A stretch of 24,719 bases of DNA from IMG/VR virus record IMGVR_UViG_3300046006_003846, positions 1 to 24,719 of that record; one strand, written 5' to 3'. The DNA comes from a virus. The notes below the pieces were generated by a model. The model was not told where the DNA came from, ran no database searches, and was given only the letters and a program-made list of their open reading frames with translations. A program made the translations under genes and the position numbers. The first letter of the stretch is position 1, and each line of letters starts with the position of its first letter. Below, piece after piece: positions 1 to 7,404 of the stretch.

Positions 1-1
1 A

Positions 2-328
2 AAACAAGCAGTAGAAGAAAATGATATAGTAGGAGTATTAGATGCTATATTAGATATTACTTATGTAGGATTAGGAAATGGCGCTTTGGTGTTTGGTTTA
101 AAAGACAAAATTGAACCAGGTTATGCTGAAGTACAAGCCTCTAATTTATCTAAAGTTTGTAAAACAGAAGAAGAAGCACTTGAAACTGTACGAGTTCGTA
201 CTATTCAACAAGGTGAACGTTGTCACTTTGAAAAAGTAGGAGACAATTATATTGTGTATAGAACTAGAGATATGAAGGTGATGAAATCAGTAAACTACTT
301 TAAACCAGACTTAAAAAAATTCTTCTAA
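2..328 (+). CDS. MazG-like nucleoside triphosphate pyrophosphohydrolase, 3' part (5' end outside window)
   Basis: The reading frame is open to the left edge of the window, so this is the C-terminal ~108 residues of a longer protein; a TTG at 86 is an internal codon, not the start. The visible part has an acidic helix (NDIVGVLDAILDITYVGLG) like the last metal-binding helix of MazG/phosphoribosyl-ATP pyrophosphohydrolase-type all-alpha NTP pyrophosphatases. It then has the conserved tail of the Bacteroidota/phage subfamily: an 'ASNLSKVCKTEEEA' segment, 'KVMKSVNYF' and 'PDLKKFF'. Family members hydrolyse (d)NTPs to monophosphates plus pyrophosphate; in phages they are thought to tune nucleotide pools or alarmone signalling. 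The stop codon directly abuts the polymerase ATG, suggesting co-transcription and coupled translation. The family call comes from recalled sequence pattern; the N-terminal catalytic residues are not visible. Confidence 0.75.
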   Translation, partial: KQAVEENDIVGVLDAILDITYVGLGNGALVFGLKDKIEPGYAEVQASNLSKVCKTEEEALETVRVRTIQQGERCHFEKVGDNYIVYRTRDMKVMKSVNYFKPDLKKFF

Positions 329-2914
329 ATGTATCAAGCAATCCATTATGATTTCTCTACTTATACTTACCATCTTCGTGATGATAAGAGTGGTTGGCAC
401 GAATTTAAATTTCAACCCACTTATTATAAACGAGTAGATGAGCATGAGGAAGGAGCACAACCTGTATTAACAGGAGGGTGGGCTATACCTACTACAAAAT
501 ATAATAAAGATGACACTAACTTATTAGAAAAAGATATTAATAAAGAATTAGTTGTGTTACGAGAACTTTACTATAAGTATGATGACGTAATTCCTTCATT
601 TCATAATATTGTACATTTAGATATTGAAATAGAGATGGGAGGCGCTTTAACACCTGAATACATTAAAGCTGCTCCCATGCCTATTACTTCAATTGCTTTA
701 ATTGATATGACTACAAAAACAAAAATATGTTTTATTGTAGATAAAAGTAAAGAAATAGAAGAAACAAACCAAGATGGTAAACAAATTATTCCTTGTGGTT
801 CTGAAAAGGAACTAATTAAACGTTTTTTAGACAAATGGGAAGAATTAGATCCAACAATTGTAGTAGGATGGAATAGTGCTTATTTTGATATTCCTTACAT
901 ATATTTTAGAATTCAACAAATACTAGGTGATGAAGTATTACGTATGTCTCCTATACGAAAAGTAAATTACAGAGAATTTAATGGTGAAATACAAGTTAAT
1001 ATAGCTGGTGTTAACCATTTAGATTATATGTTACTTCATAAAAAGTATATTATGAAGGAAGAGCCATCATATAAATTAGGAGAAATAGGAACTAAATATG
1101 TTGGGTTGGGAAAGTTAGAATATGAAGGTAATCTAAATACATTATTTAAAAATGACAAAAATGCTTTTATAGATTATAACTTACGAGATGTTGAAATCAT
1201 TGAAAAACTAGAGGAAAAATTAAAATTTATCGAGCTAACAATTATGATCTCTCATATTTGTAATATACCTTATGAAAGTATTTATTATAATACAGTAATG
1301 AATGAAGGTGCTATTCTAAAGTATTTAAAACGAGAAGGTATTGTATCACCAAACAAACCGACTACCCATAATCCGTCTTTAAAAGCAAATACTGCATCGT
1401 ATGCTGGTGGTTATTTATTAGAACCAATTCCAGGTCTATATTTTGATGTAATTGATTTAGACTTTACCTCATTATACCCCTCAATTATGAAATCATTGAA
1501 TTTGGGTATTGAAACATTAGTAGGTAGAATTAAAGTAGATAGTAATCCAACATATGAACAACAACATTCATTAGAAAAACTTAAATTAAGAAATCCTGAT
1601 GAACAAGTAATTATTGAAAGATTAAACAAAAGTAATTATACTCTTAAATCAGCTCAAATAAAAATAGGAGATTTAATTAAATTAATAGAAAAAAACGAAT
1701 ACACTATATCAGCGTCAGGAGCTATATTTAGAACTGATGAAAAAAGTGTTGTAGCAACTATATTAGAAGGATGGTTTAATAAACGAGAGCACTATCGAGG
1801 ATTAAAGAAAAAAGCAGGTAAAGACGAAGATTGGGCTAATTATAAATTATATGACTTATTTCAACATGCATTTAAGATTTTACAGAATGCGATGTATGGT
1901 ACATTTGCAATTAGTGGATGGAGATATACTGATGGTCAATTAATTTGTAGTGCTGCTATTACTAATTCAGGACAAAGATTAACTTGTGAATCAATTGACT
2001 TTGTAAATAATAAAATAAATACTGAATTAGGAGTTGAAAAACAATATGTCTGCATTTCAGATACAGATTCAATGTATATTGTATTAGGAGATCTACTTAA
2101 ACATAGATACCCAGATCTTAAACCTGAAGAAAAAAATGATAAAACACTTAAATTAGCAATCGAAATACAAGACGAAGCAAATGCTGATTTAAATCGTATA
2201 AGTAAAAACTTATTTAATATAGCATTTAACACTCATTACTTTCAATTAAAACAAGAGGTAATTTGTTCTAGTGTATTAACTACAGGTAAACGAAGATATG
2301 CAATGTATGTTACTAATAAAGAAGGTGTTGCAGTAGAAGAACTAGACATGAAAGGACTTGAATTAATGAAGTCTAACATGAATAAGTTATTTAAGAAATT
2401 TGGAGAGGATTTTATCAAAAATATATTATTTGGTAAAGAAAAATCAGAAATAGATGATGATATAGTTACATTCTATAAAGCACTAAAAACATTAGACCCA
2501 AGACAATTAGGTAAACCAACAGGAGTAAAACAAATACATAACTACCATCTACCAGCTAAAGCAGGAGATATGTTTAGTGGTTTTAAAATAAAAGCACCAT
2601 ACAATACTAAAGCAGCTATTCGTTACAATGATTTACTTAAATTTAAAAAATTAGATAAAAAATTTGAATCTATAATTGAAGGAGATAAAATATTTGTAAT
2701 TAACTTAAAACAAAATCCCTACAATTTAGAAACAATTGGTTTACCAAACGCCCAAGTACCTCCAGCAATAGAAGAATTCGTTAAAACATATATTGATGTT
2801 GAGGAGATATTTGACTCGTTATTGGCCAATAAGTTAAAATCATTATATCTTGATCTAAAATGGGATTTTCCAGCACTTAACAAAAATGTTGGTAAATTTT
2901 TTAACTTTTCGTAA
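329..2914 (+). CDS. 43: DNA polymerase, family B, T4 gp43-like
   Basis: Replicative DNA polymerase with 3'-5' proofreading, 861 residues (T4 gp43 is 898). Exonuclease motifs are intact: Exo I HLDIE (D98, E100), Exo II GWNSAYFD (N182, D187), Exo III YNLRD (Y283, D287). Polymerase motifs follow in order: motif A DLDFTSLYPSI (D376/D378), motif B KILQNAMYG (K516 to G524), motif C SDTDS (D578, D580), and a KxY-type TGKRRYAMY near residue 655. The protein ends in an aromatic tail (VGKFFNF), reminiscent of the T4 polymerase C-terminal clamp-binding tail. It acts with the sliding clamp (4153) and clamp loader (7405, 8598). The ATG directly follows the upstream stop codon. All catalytic carboxylates are present, so it should be active. 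Confidence 0.97.
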   Translation: MYQAIHYDFSTYTYHLRDDKSGWHEFKFQPTYYKRVDEHEEGAQPVLTGGWAIPTTKYNKDDTNLLEKDINKELVVLRELYYKYDDVIPSFHNIVHLDIEIEMGGALTPEYIKAAPMPITSIALIDMTTKTKICFIVDKSKEIEETNQDGKQIIPCGSEKELIKRFLDKWEELDPTIVVGWNSAYFDIPYIYFRIQQILGDEVLRMSPIRKVNYREFNGEIQVNIAGVNHLDYMLLHKKYIMKEEPSYKLGEIGTKYVGLGKLEYEGNLNTLFKNDKNAFIDYNLRDVEIIEKLEEKLKFIELTIMISHICNIPYESIYYNTVMNEGAILKYLKREGIVSPNKPTTHNPSLKANTASYAGGYLLEPIPGLYFDVIDLDFTSLYPSIMKSLNLGIETLVGRIKVDSNPTYEQQHSLEKLKLRNPDEQVIIERLNKSNYTLKSAQIKIGDLIKLIEKNEYTISASGAIFRTDEKSVVATILEGWFNKREHYRGLKKKAGKDEDWANYKLYDLFQHAFKILQNAMYGTFAISGWRYTDGQLICSAAITNSGQRLTCESIDFVNNKINTELGVEKQYVCISDTDSMYIVLGDLLKHRYPDLKPEEKNDKTLKLAIEIQDEANADLNRISKNLFNIAFNTHYFQLKQEVICSSVLTTGKRRYAMYVTNKEGVAVEELDMKGLELMKSNMNKLFKKFGEDFIKNILFGKEKSEIDDDIVTFYKALKTLDPRQLGKPTGVKQIHNYHLPAKAGDMFSGFKIKAPYNTKAAIRYNDLLKFKKLDKKFESIIEGDKIFVINLKQNPYNLETIGLPNAQVPPAIEEFVKTYIDVEEIFDSLLANKLKSLYLDLKWDFPALNKNVGKFFNFS

Positions 2915-2939
2915 TATGTATAATAAATAATAAAATACC

Positions 2940-3254
2940 ATGAAAAAATCAGAATTACAGCAAATAATTAGAGAAGAAATACTAGAAGCAATGGCTGCTC
3001 CACCAACTCCCGCAGCAAAAACCGGATCAGTAGCAGGAGGTTCAATATCAACATTAACAGCTGCATTAAAAGGTATAGGCATCACAGACCCAAATATTAC
3101 TAATATTCTTGGAAAATTAAAAAATCTTAAATATACTCCATCAATGACTGAAAAACAAATTATAACGGATGTATTTAGAAAGATGATGACTACTAATGAT
3201 GATATAGCTTTATCTAAAGTTTTTAGCGCTTTAAAACAGATGGAAGCAAAATAA
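2940..3254 (+). CDS. Small protein with putative capsid-targeting N-terminus
   Basis: A 104-residue protein that I do not recognise as a family. The N-terminus is a charged amphipathic segment, MKKSELQQIIREEILEAMA. T4 internal head proteins carry similar short N-terminal capsid-targeting sequences, cut by the prohead protease after (I/L)-x-E. Here I14-L15-E16 followed by A17 fits that rule. Residues 18-30 are rich in Ala and Pro (a flexible linker), and the rest looks helical with no Cys and no membrane segment. The ATG follows an A-rich leader and sits 25 bases after the polymerase stop. The next gene starts directly at this gene's stop and has the same style of N-terminus, so the two may be co-packaged. 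That role is inference. Confidence 0.6.
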   Translation: MKKSELQQIIREEILEAMAAPPTPAAKTGSVAGGSISTLTAALKGIGITDPNITNILGKLKNLKYTPSMTEKQIITDVFRKMMTTNDDIALSKVFSALKQMEAK

Positions 3255-4103
3255 GTGATTAAATTAATTAATATATTAAAAGAAATATATCTTGATGAAG
3301 CCATTGTGCGTGTTCCTCAAGAAATACTTAATAAAAGTAAAGAAATTTTTAATTATATTAAATCTCATTTAGAAGATTTAAAAACTAAATCACCTAAAGA
3401 TTATAACCAACCGTATATTGATTCTAAATTTAAGGATTATTTTAAATTTAAAGATCTTAAAAATCAAGATTTAGTTATTAGCATAGGATTTTATAATGAT
3501 CCTAAAGATGCAGGTGCAGGAAGAATGGATACTACAGATGGTATTCTTTTAATTAATTTATCTTTATTTGATCCTAATAATTTAGAAGATTTTGAAGAGT
3601 TAATTGAACATGAATTAGTTCATGCTATGGACCCTAAAATTAAAGACATGAGTATATACAAAGGTATAGCTCATAAAGGAACAGAACCTGCTGGAAGTAA
3701 TTTTGCGCGTTCTCTAGATAAATCTGCCCTAGGAAATACTAAATCAGAATTTGAAAAAAATTATGAAAAATATTTAAAATCACCTTGGGAGTTTGATGCA
3801 TTTTCAGCACCACTAATTAATACTCTTAAATTTAATATAAATAAATTTCCAAATGATCCTGCCTATAGAAATTTACTAATTCAATTATTATCAGATATAA
3901 AAACTAAAAGCATTGAACAAATAGTTAATGATGATAAATATGAAAAATTACCTTGGTTCTTTAGTAAAAAAGAATGGGATACTAAAAATTGGAATGATGT
4001 TTTCAAAGCATACCAATCTGAATTATATAAAATGAAAACTTGGTCAACTAAACCAACTTTATATCAACGTTTTACAAAAAAATTAGGAACAGAATTAATT
4101 TAA
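3255..4103 (+). CDS. Putative HExxH zinc metalloprotease with capsid-targeting-like N-terminus
   Basis: A 282-residue protein starting at GTG directly after the previous stop. A zincin motif HELVHAMD gives H119, E120, H123 and D126. A later 'SPWEFDAFSA' segment puts E179 where a third zinc ligand could lie. This arrangement occurs in small phage metallopeptidase-like proteins. The first 16 residues (MIKLINILKEIYLDEA) resemble a T4-type capsid-targeting sequence, with L13-D14-E15 followed by A16 as the predicted prohead-protease cut site. Together these suggest an internal head protein that could be injected and cleave a host protein; a structural or maturation role is the alternative. No signal peptide or membrane helix is seen. 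A strong terminator overlaps the stop codon. The metal motif is seen directly; substrate and delivery are inference. Confidence 0.65.
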   Translation: MIKLINILKEIYLDEAIVRVPQEILNKSKEIFNYIKSHLEDLKTKSPKDYNQPYIDSKFKDYFKFKDLKNQDLVISIGFYNDPKDAGAGRMDTTDGILLINLSLFDPNNLEDFEELIEHELVHAMDPKIKDMSIYKGIAHKGTEPAGSNFARSLDKSALGNTKSEFEKNYEKYLKSPWEFDAFSAPLINTLKFNINKFPNDPAYRNLLIQLLSDIKTKSIEQIVNDDKYEKLPWFFSKKEWDTKNWNDVFKAYQSELYKMKTWSTKPTLYQRFTKKLGTELI

Positions 4104-4128
4104 GACTTGGAATACCAAGTCTTTTTTT
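4102..4128 (+). terminator. Rho-independent terminator
   Basis: A perfect 9-bp stem (AAGACTTGG, loop AATA, CCAAGTCTT) is followed by a run of seven T's. It overlaps the TAA stop of the metalloprotease gene (4101-4103). It should end transcripts coming from the polymerase block before the clamp gene. Confidence 0.9.
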
Positions 4129-4137
4129 ATATATTTA
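4107..4137 (+). promoter_or_regulatory. Bacteroidota-type promoter for the sliding clamp gene
   Basis: TTG at 4107-4109, a 20-base spacer, then TATATTTA at 4130-4137. This resembles the Bacteroidota housekeeping promoter (TTTG, about 20 bases, TAnnTTTG). The box ends 15 bases before the clamp ATG, so a leader of about 10 bases is expected. The -33 TTG lies inside the 5' arm of the terminator stem, so terminator and promoter share sequence. Confidence 0.6.
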
Positions 4138-4152
4138 AAAAATAAAAGTTAT

Positions 4153-4893
4153 ATGATACCTAAATTTGAATTACAAGCAGTTATAAATAAATATTACCTA
4201 AACGGAATGAATGAAGCCGTTAAATGGGATATTAAAGATAAAAACTTAAACATTAAGTTTACTTCACCAACAAAAGAAATGATTGGAGAAGTAACACATA
4301 CTGATTTTACCTTACCTGATGCAAACATTGGTATAAGTAATACTTCTCAATTATTAAAATTAATTAGTATAGCAAATGGAGATGTATTGTTGAGTTTTGT
4401 TAGGAATGGTAAATCATTTTCTAAACTAATTATCTCAGACAATCAATTTACCGCTAATTATACTTTAGCTGATATGTTAACAATTAATAAATCAGGTGCT
4501 TATAAAGGATCTGAAGATTATAATTTAACTACATCACTAGATAAGGATATTATATTAGCAATGATAAAAGCAAAATCAGCATTAGATGAAAGTCCTACTG
4601 TGATGTTAAAACCATCTACAAATATGGATGGTGAATTTGAGTTAGAGTTAGTGTTTGGAGGCGATATAGAATACTCAAACAAAGTATCTTATTACTTAGC
4701 TAACTTTGTTAAAAACAATGTATCACATGATTTTACATTAGGATTCAACTCAGATTTACTTAAAGAGATATTAGTAGTTAATAAAGATTCTGATGAAGCA
4801 AAATTGTCTATTAATTTAGAAGGATTGATGAAATTAGAATTTAAATCAGGTAACATAAAAAGTATTTATTACATAGTTCAAAAAGATATATAA
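4153..4893 (+). CDS. 45: DNA polymerase sliding clamp, T4 gp45-like
   Basis: A 246-residue processivity clamp (T4 gp45 is 228) that trimerises around DNA and tethers the polymerase. Supporting features are the overall pattern of a viral PCNA-like protein: an N-terminal helix (KFELQAVINKYYLNGMNEAV), alternating strands, an 'SNTSQLLKLISIANGDV' segment typical of the clamp helix, and a C-terminal strand 'FKSGNIKSIYYIVQKD'. The position between polymerase and clamp-loader genes supports the call, since clamps diverge strongly in sequence. It has its own predicted promoter just after a terminator. The following 76-residue gene overlaps its stop by one base. In T4 the clamp also activates late transcription; nothing here shows whether that applies. 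Confidence 0.88.
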   Translation: MIPKFELQAVINKYYLNGMNEAVKWDIKDKNLNIKFTSPTKEMIGEVTHTDFTLPDANIGISNTSQLLKLISIANGDVLLSFVRNGKSFSKLIISDNQFTANYTLADMLTINKSGAYKGSEDYNLTTSLDKDIILAMIKAKSALDESPTVMLKPSTNMDGEFELELVFGGDIEYSNKVSYYLANFVKNNVSHDFTLGFNSDLLKEILVVNKDSDEAKLSINLEGLMKLEFKSGNIKSIYYIVQKDI

Positions 4894-5123
4894 TGTTTTC
4901 AATAGTTAAACAATTTATAGATTGGAACGGGAGTCTATACATTATCAAACGTTCTCTTAAAGAGGATCGTTTACCTCAAGATTTAATACAAGAATTTAAA
5001 GAATTCGTATTAGCTGATACCGTAGTAAAAAAAGACGGAATATTACATTTTATCCAAAAAATCGATGAAGCTCAAATAATTGAAGAAGAAGAAAGTGAGC
5101 TTGGTGAAGTAATTGAAAATTAA
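4893..5123 (+). CDS. Small protein of unknown function, coupled to the clamp gene
   Basis: A 76-residue protein that I do not recognise. Its ATG shares one base with the clamp stop (TAATG), so translation is probably coupled. The N-terminal half mixes hydrophobic and basic residues (FSIVKQFIDWNGSLYIIKRS). The C-terminus is strongly acidic (IIEEEESELGEVIE), which could serve as a protein-interaction or DNA-mimicking tail. There is no Cys, no membrane segment and no catalytic motif. Given the coupling, a clamp-associated role is possible but unsupported. Confidence 0.7.
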   Translation: MFSIVKQFIDWNGSLYIIKRSLKEDRLPQDLIQEFKEFVLADTVVKKDGILHFIQKIDEAQIIEEEESELGEVIEN

Positions 5124-5131
5124 TATATTTA
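5101..5131 (+). promoter_or_regulatory. Bacteroidota-type promoter for groES-groEL
   Basis: TTG at 5101-5103, a 20-base spacer, then TATATTTA at 5124-5131, which starts just after the stop of the previous gene. The box ends 34 bases before the groES ATG, the longest predicted leader among the five elements of this type in the window. The leader is A-rich. Confidence 0.55.
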
Positions 5132-5165
5132 TACAAGTAAAACAAGTTATAAAAAAATAAAATCT

Positions 5166-5459
5166 ATGTCAAAATTACAAGCTGTATTCAACAGCATCAT
5201 CGTTAGACCTCAAGAAGAGGAAGAGCAAACTTATGGTTCAATCGTTGTCCCGGATTTGGGGCGTGAAAAAGGCCTTAGAGGTACTGTTGTATCTGTAGGA
5301 CCTGGCTATCACTCCGCAACAGGAATATTCATCGAATCATCACTTAAAGTAGGTCAAAAAGTTATTTTACCTCCAATGGGTCCTACCAAAATAGAAAGCG
5401 ATGGCGAAGAATTTTGGTCGTGCAGTGAAAATATAGTATTAGCAATTATTAACGATTAA
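5166..5459 (+). CDS. groES: GroES co-chaperonin (phage-encoded)
   Basis: A 97-residue lid protein of the GroEL folding machine, close to the usual bacterial length. The mobile loop is recognisable (EEEEQTYGSIVVPDLGREKG) with IVV as the hydrophobic GroEL-binding tripeptide. Next come the barrel strands 'RGTVVSVGPGY' and 'KVGQKVILPPMG', and the C-terminal 'SENIVLAI' that matches the conserved GroES ending. T4 encodes only a distant GroES analogue (gp31) and uses host GroEL; here a normal GroES is paired with its own GroEL nine bases downstream. It likely helps fold abundant phage proteins such as the capsid protein. It starts at ATG after an AAAATAAAATCT leader and has its own predicted promoter. 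Confidence 0.95.
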   Translation: MSKLQAVFNSIIVRPQEEEEQTYGSIVVPDLGREKGLRGTVVSVGPGYHSATGIFIESSLKVGQKVILPPMGPTKIESDGEEFWSCSENIVLAIIND

Positions 5460-5468
5460 AATTAAGTT

Positions 5469-7103
5469 ATGAACAAAAAAGTAGAATTTGGGCCTGAAGC
5501 CCGTAAAAAGATTGTAAAGGGTATTAATAAACTAGCAGATGCAGTTACATCTACTCTAGGACCCAATGGTAGAAACGTTATATACACTGAGTATGGCGAA
5601 GTAAGATCAACAAAAGATGGTGTATCAGTTGCAAAACAGATTTCAAATTTAGAAGATCCTATTGAAAATTTAGGTGTTGAGATGATTAAACAAGCATCTA
5701 TCAAAACAGCAAATAATGCAGGTGATGGTACAACAACATCAACACTCTTAGCTCAAAAAATGATTAACGAAGGTTTATCATCATTAGATAAAGGAGCAAA
5801 TGCAGTAGAAATTAAACGTGGTATTGATTTAGCTATTAAAGAAGTAGTAAATTGTATGCGTAAAGAAATTGCACAAGACATCACTTCAGAAAACCAATTA
5901 GAACAAGTAGCTACCATTTCCGCAAACAACGATCCTGAAGTAGGAAAATTGATTGCAACAGCAATGGAAAAAGTAGGTCGTGAAGGAGTAGTTCATATTG
6001 AAGAATCTAAAACTGGAGAAACATATCTTGAAACAGTAGAAGGTATGCAATTCGATAGAGGATATAAGTCACATTACTTTGTTACAAATAACAATGACAT
6101 GTCTTGTACTTTAGATGAACCATTTGTTTTAATCGCAGATAAAAAGTTTGGTCAAGTAAAAGATTTATTACCAATTTTAGAATATGCTTCAACAAGTGGA
6201 AAATCATTATTAATCATTGCTGAAGATATTGATGGAGAAGCTTTATCTACTCTTATTGTAAATAAAATGAGAGGAACATTAAAAGTATGTGCTGTTAAAG
6301 CTCCTGACTTTGGTGATCGTAGAAAATTATTACTAGAAGATATGGCTATCATGACTGGTGGTGTAGTATTTTCTCCAGACAAAGGAATGAAATTAGATAA
6401 ATTTGATAAGTCTTGGTTTGGTAAAGCTCGTTTAGTTACTGTAACTAAAGAAGAAACAACAATTGTTGATGGTAAAGGCGAAACAAATAAAATCGAAGCT
6501 CGAATTGATGAATTACAACAACAAATTGAAAAATCAATTGTGCCATTCGAAAAAGAAAAGTTACAAGAACGTTTAGCAAAATACATTGGTGGAGTAGCTA
6601 TTATTCATGTAGGTGGAAATAGTGAATTAGAAATGAAAGAAACTAAAGACCGTGTTGACGATGCTTTACATGCTACAAAAGCAGCAATTGAAGAAGGTAT
6701 TGTACCAGGTGGTGGTTCTGTTTTATTATATGCTCGTGAAGCAATTACACGAACAAGAATGGAATTAGATTCTGATCTTTATATTGGTAAAGAAATTGTT
6801 TACAAAGCATGTGCTGCTCCATTTATGAAAATTTTAGCAAACGCTGGTTATTCAGAAGGTGAATGTTATGGTTTAATTAATCAAATGGGTAAAGACAATT
6901 GGACAGGATATAATTTAAAATCTGAAACATTTGTAAACATGAAAGAAGCAGGAATTATTGATCCAGCTAAAGTAACTAGAAACGCACTAGAAAATGCAGC
7001 GTCGATTGCAGGTACAGTATTATTAACTGAAGCAGCAATTATCGAAATAAAAGACGATAAAAACGAAGCACCTGAAATGGGTGGAATGCCTGGGATGTAC
7101 TAA
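5469..7103 (+). CDS. groEL: GroEL chaperonin, 60 kDa (phage-encoded)
   Basis: A full-length chaperonin of 544 residues. The ATP-site residues are intact: 'STKDGVSVAK' (D50, matching E. coli D52), 'AGDGTTTSTLL' (D86) and the catalytic D398 in 'RVDDALHATKAA', followed by 'EEGIVPGGGS'. The protein ends 'MGGMPGMY', a short version of the Gly-Met tail with a terminal Tyr. It should form the double-ring folding chamber together with the upstream GroES. It lies in one operon with groES and a small gene that overlaps its stop. No frameshift or missing catalytic residue is seen. It was probably acquired from a bacterial host, and its base composition now matches its neighbours. Confidence 0.97.
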   Translation: MNKKVEFGPEARKKIVKGINKLADAVTSTLGPNGRNVIYTEYGEVRSTKDGVSVAKQISNLEDPIENLGVEMIKQASIKTANNAGDGTTTSTLLAQKMINEGLSSLDKGANAVEIKRGIDLAIKEVVNCMRKEIAQDITSENQLEQVATISANNDPEVGKLIATAMEKVGREGVVHIEESKTGETYLETVEGMQFDRGYKSHYFVTNNNDMSCTLDEPFVLIADKKFGQVKDLLPILEYASTSGKSLLIIAEDIDGEALSTLIVNKMRGTLKVCAVKAPDFGDRRKLLLEDMAIMTGGVVFSPDKGMKLDKFDKSWFGKARLVTVTKEETTIVDGKGETNKIEARIDELQQQIEKSIVPFEKEKLQERLAKYIGGVAIIHVGGNSELEMKETKDRVDDALHATKAAIEEGIVPGGGSVLLYAREAITRTRMELDSDLYIGKEIVYKACAAPFMKILANAGYSEGECYGLINQMGKDNWTGYNLKSETFVNMKEAGIIDPAKVTRNALENAASIAGTVLLTEAAIIEIKDDKNEAPEMGGMPGMY

Positions 7104-7357
7104 TGAAAAAAGAAGTATACATATTAATCGCCCGGAGAAACCCTCCAGGCGATAAATGGTGTTTAGTAGATGATACTACAAACACTGTTCATCTATCACT
7201 AACTGAAACGTTAGAAGCGTATTATCAAACAGTAAATACACCTTACGATTTTAAGTTATCGCCTTTAAAAGGAGAACTATACATCATTACAACAGAAGAT
7301 GTTGCACCACCTCCTCCCCCTCCAGTAAAAAAATTCAATATATATGGAGATCTTTAG
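7103..7357 (+). CDS. Small protein with hexaproline tract, coupled to groEL
   Basis: An 84-residue protein that I do not recognise. Its ATG overlaps the groEL stop (TAATG). The N-terminal part alternates hydrophobic and charged residues (KKEVYILIARRN, then GELYIITTEDV), suggesting a small beta-rich fold. A PPPPPP run (residues 68-73) precedes a short tail, VKKFNIYGDL. Proline runs stall ribosomes unless EF-P helps, so expression may be tuned at this point. The position in the chaperonin operon suggests a partner or client, but nothing in the sequence proves that. Confidence 0.75.
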   Translation: MKKEVYILIARRNPPGDKWCLVDDTTNTVHLSLTETLEAYYQTVNTPYDFKLSPLKGELYIITTEDVAPPPPPPVKKFNIYGDL

Positions 7358-7358
7358 A

Positions 7359-7390
7359 TTTGGATTCCTAAATTATTGATTGTATATTTA
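7359..7390 (+). promoter_or_regulatory. Bacteroidota-type promoter for the clamp-loader block
   Basis: TTTG at 7359-7362, a 20-base spacer, then TATATTTA at 7383-7390. The box ends 14 bases before the ATG of the gp44-like gene, and the leader (AAAAAATAAAAGTT) is almost the same as that of the clamp gene. Complete TTTG plus a seven-of-eight type match to TAnnTTTG makes this one of the clearest of the set. Confidence 0.65.
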
Positions 7391-7404
7391 AAAAAATAAA
7401 AGTT

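Noticed and set aside
4182-4189. TATAAATA, identical to the T4 late promoter box
   Set aside because: It is inside the clamp coding sequence, is one isolated copy, and such octamers are common in AT-rich DNA.
7356-7375. Possible terminator after the 84-residue gene
   Set aside because: The pairing between ATTTGGA and TCCTAAAT has a mismatch and there is no T-run; the region is better read as the -33 part of the next promoter.
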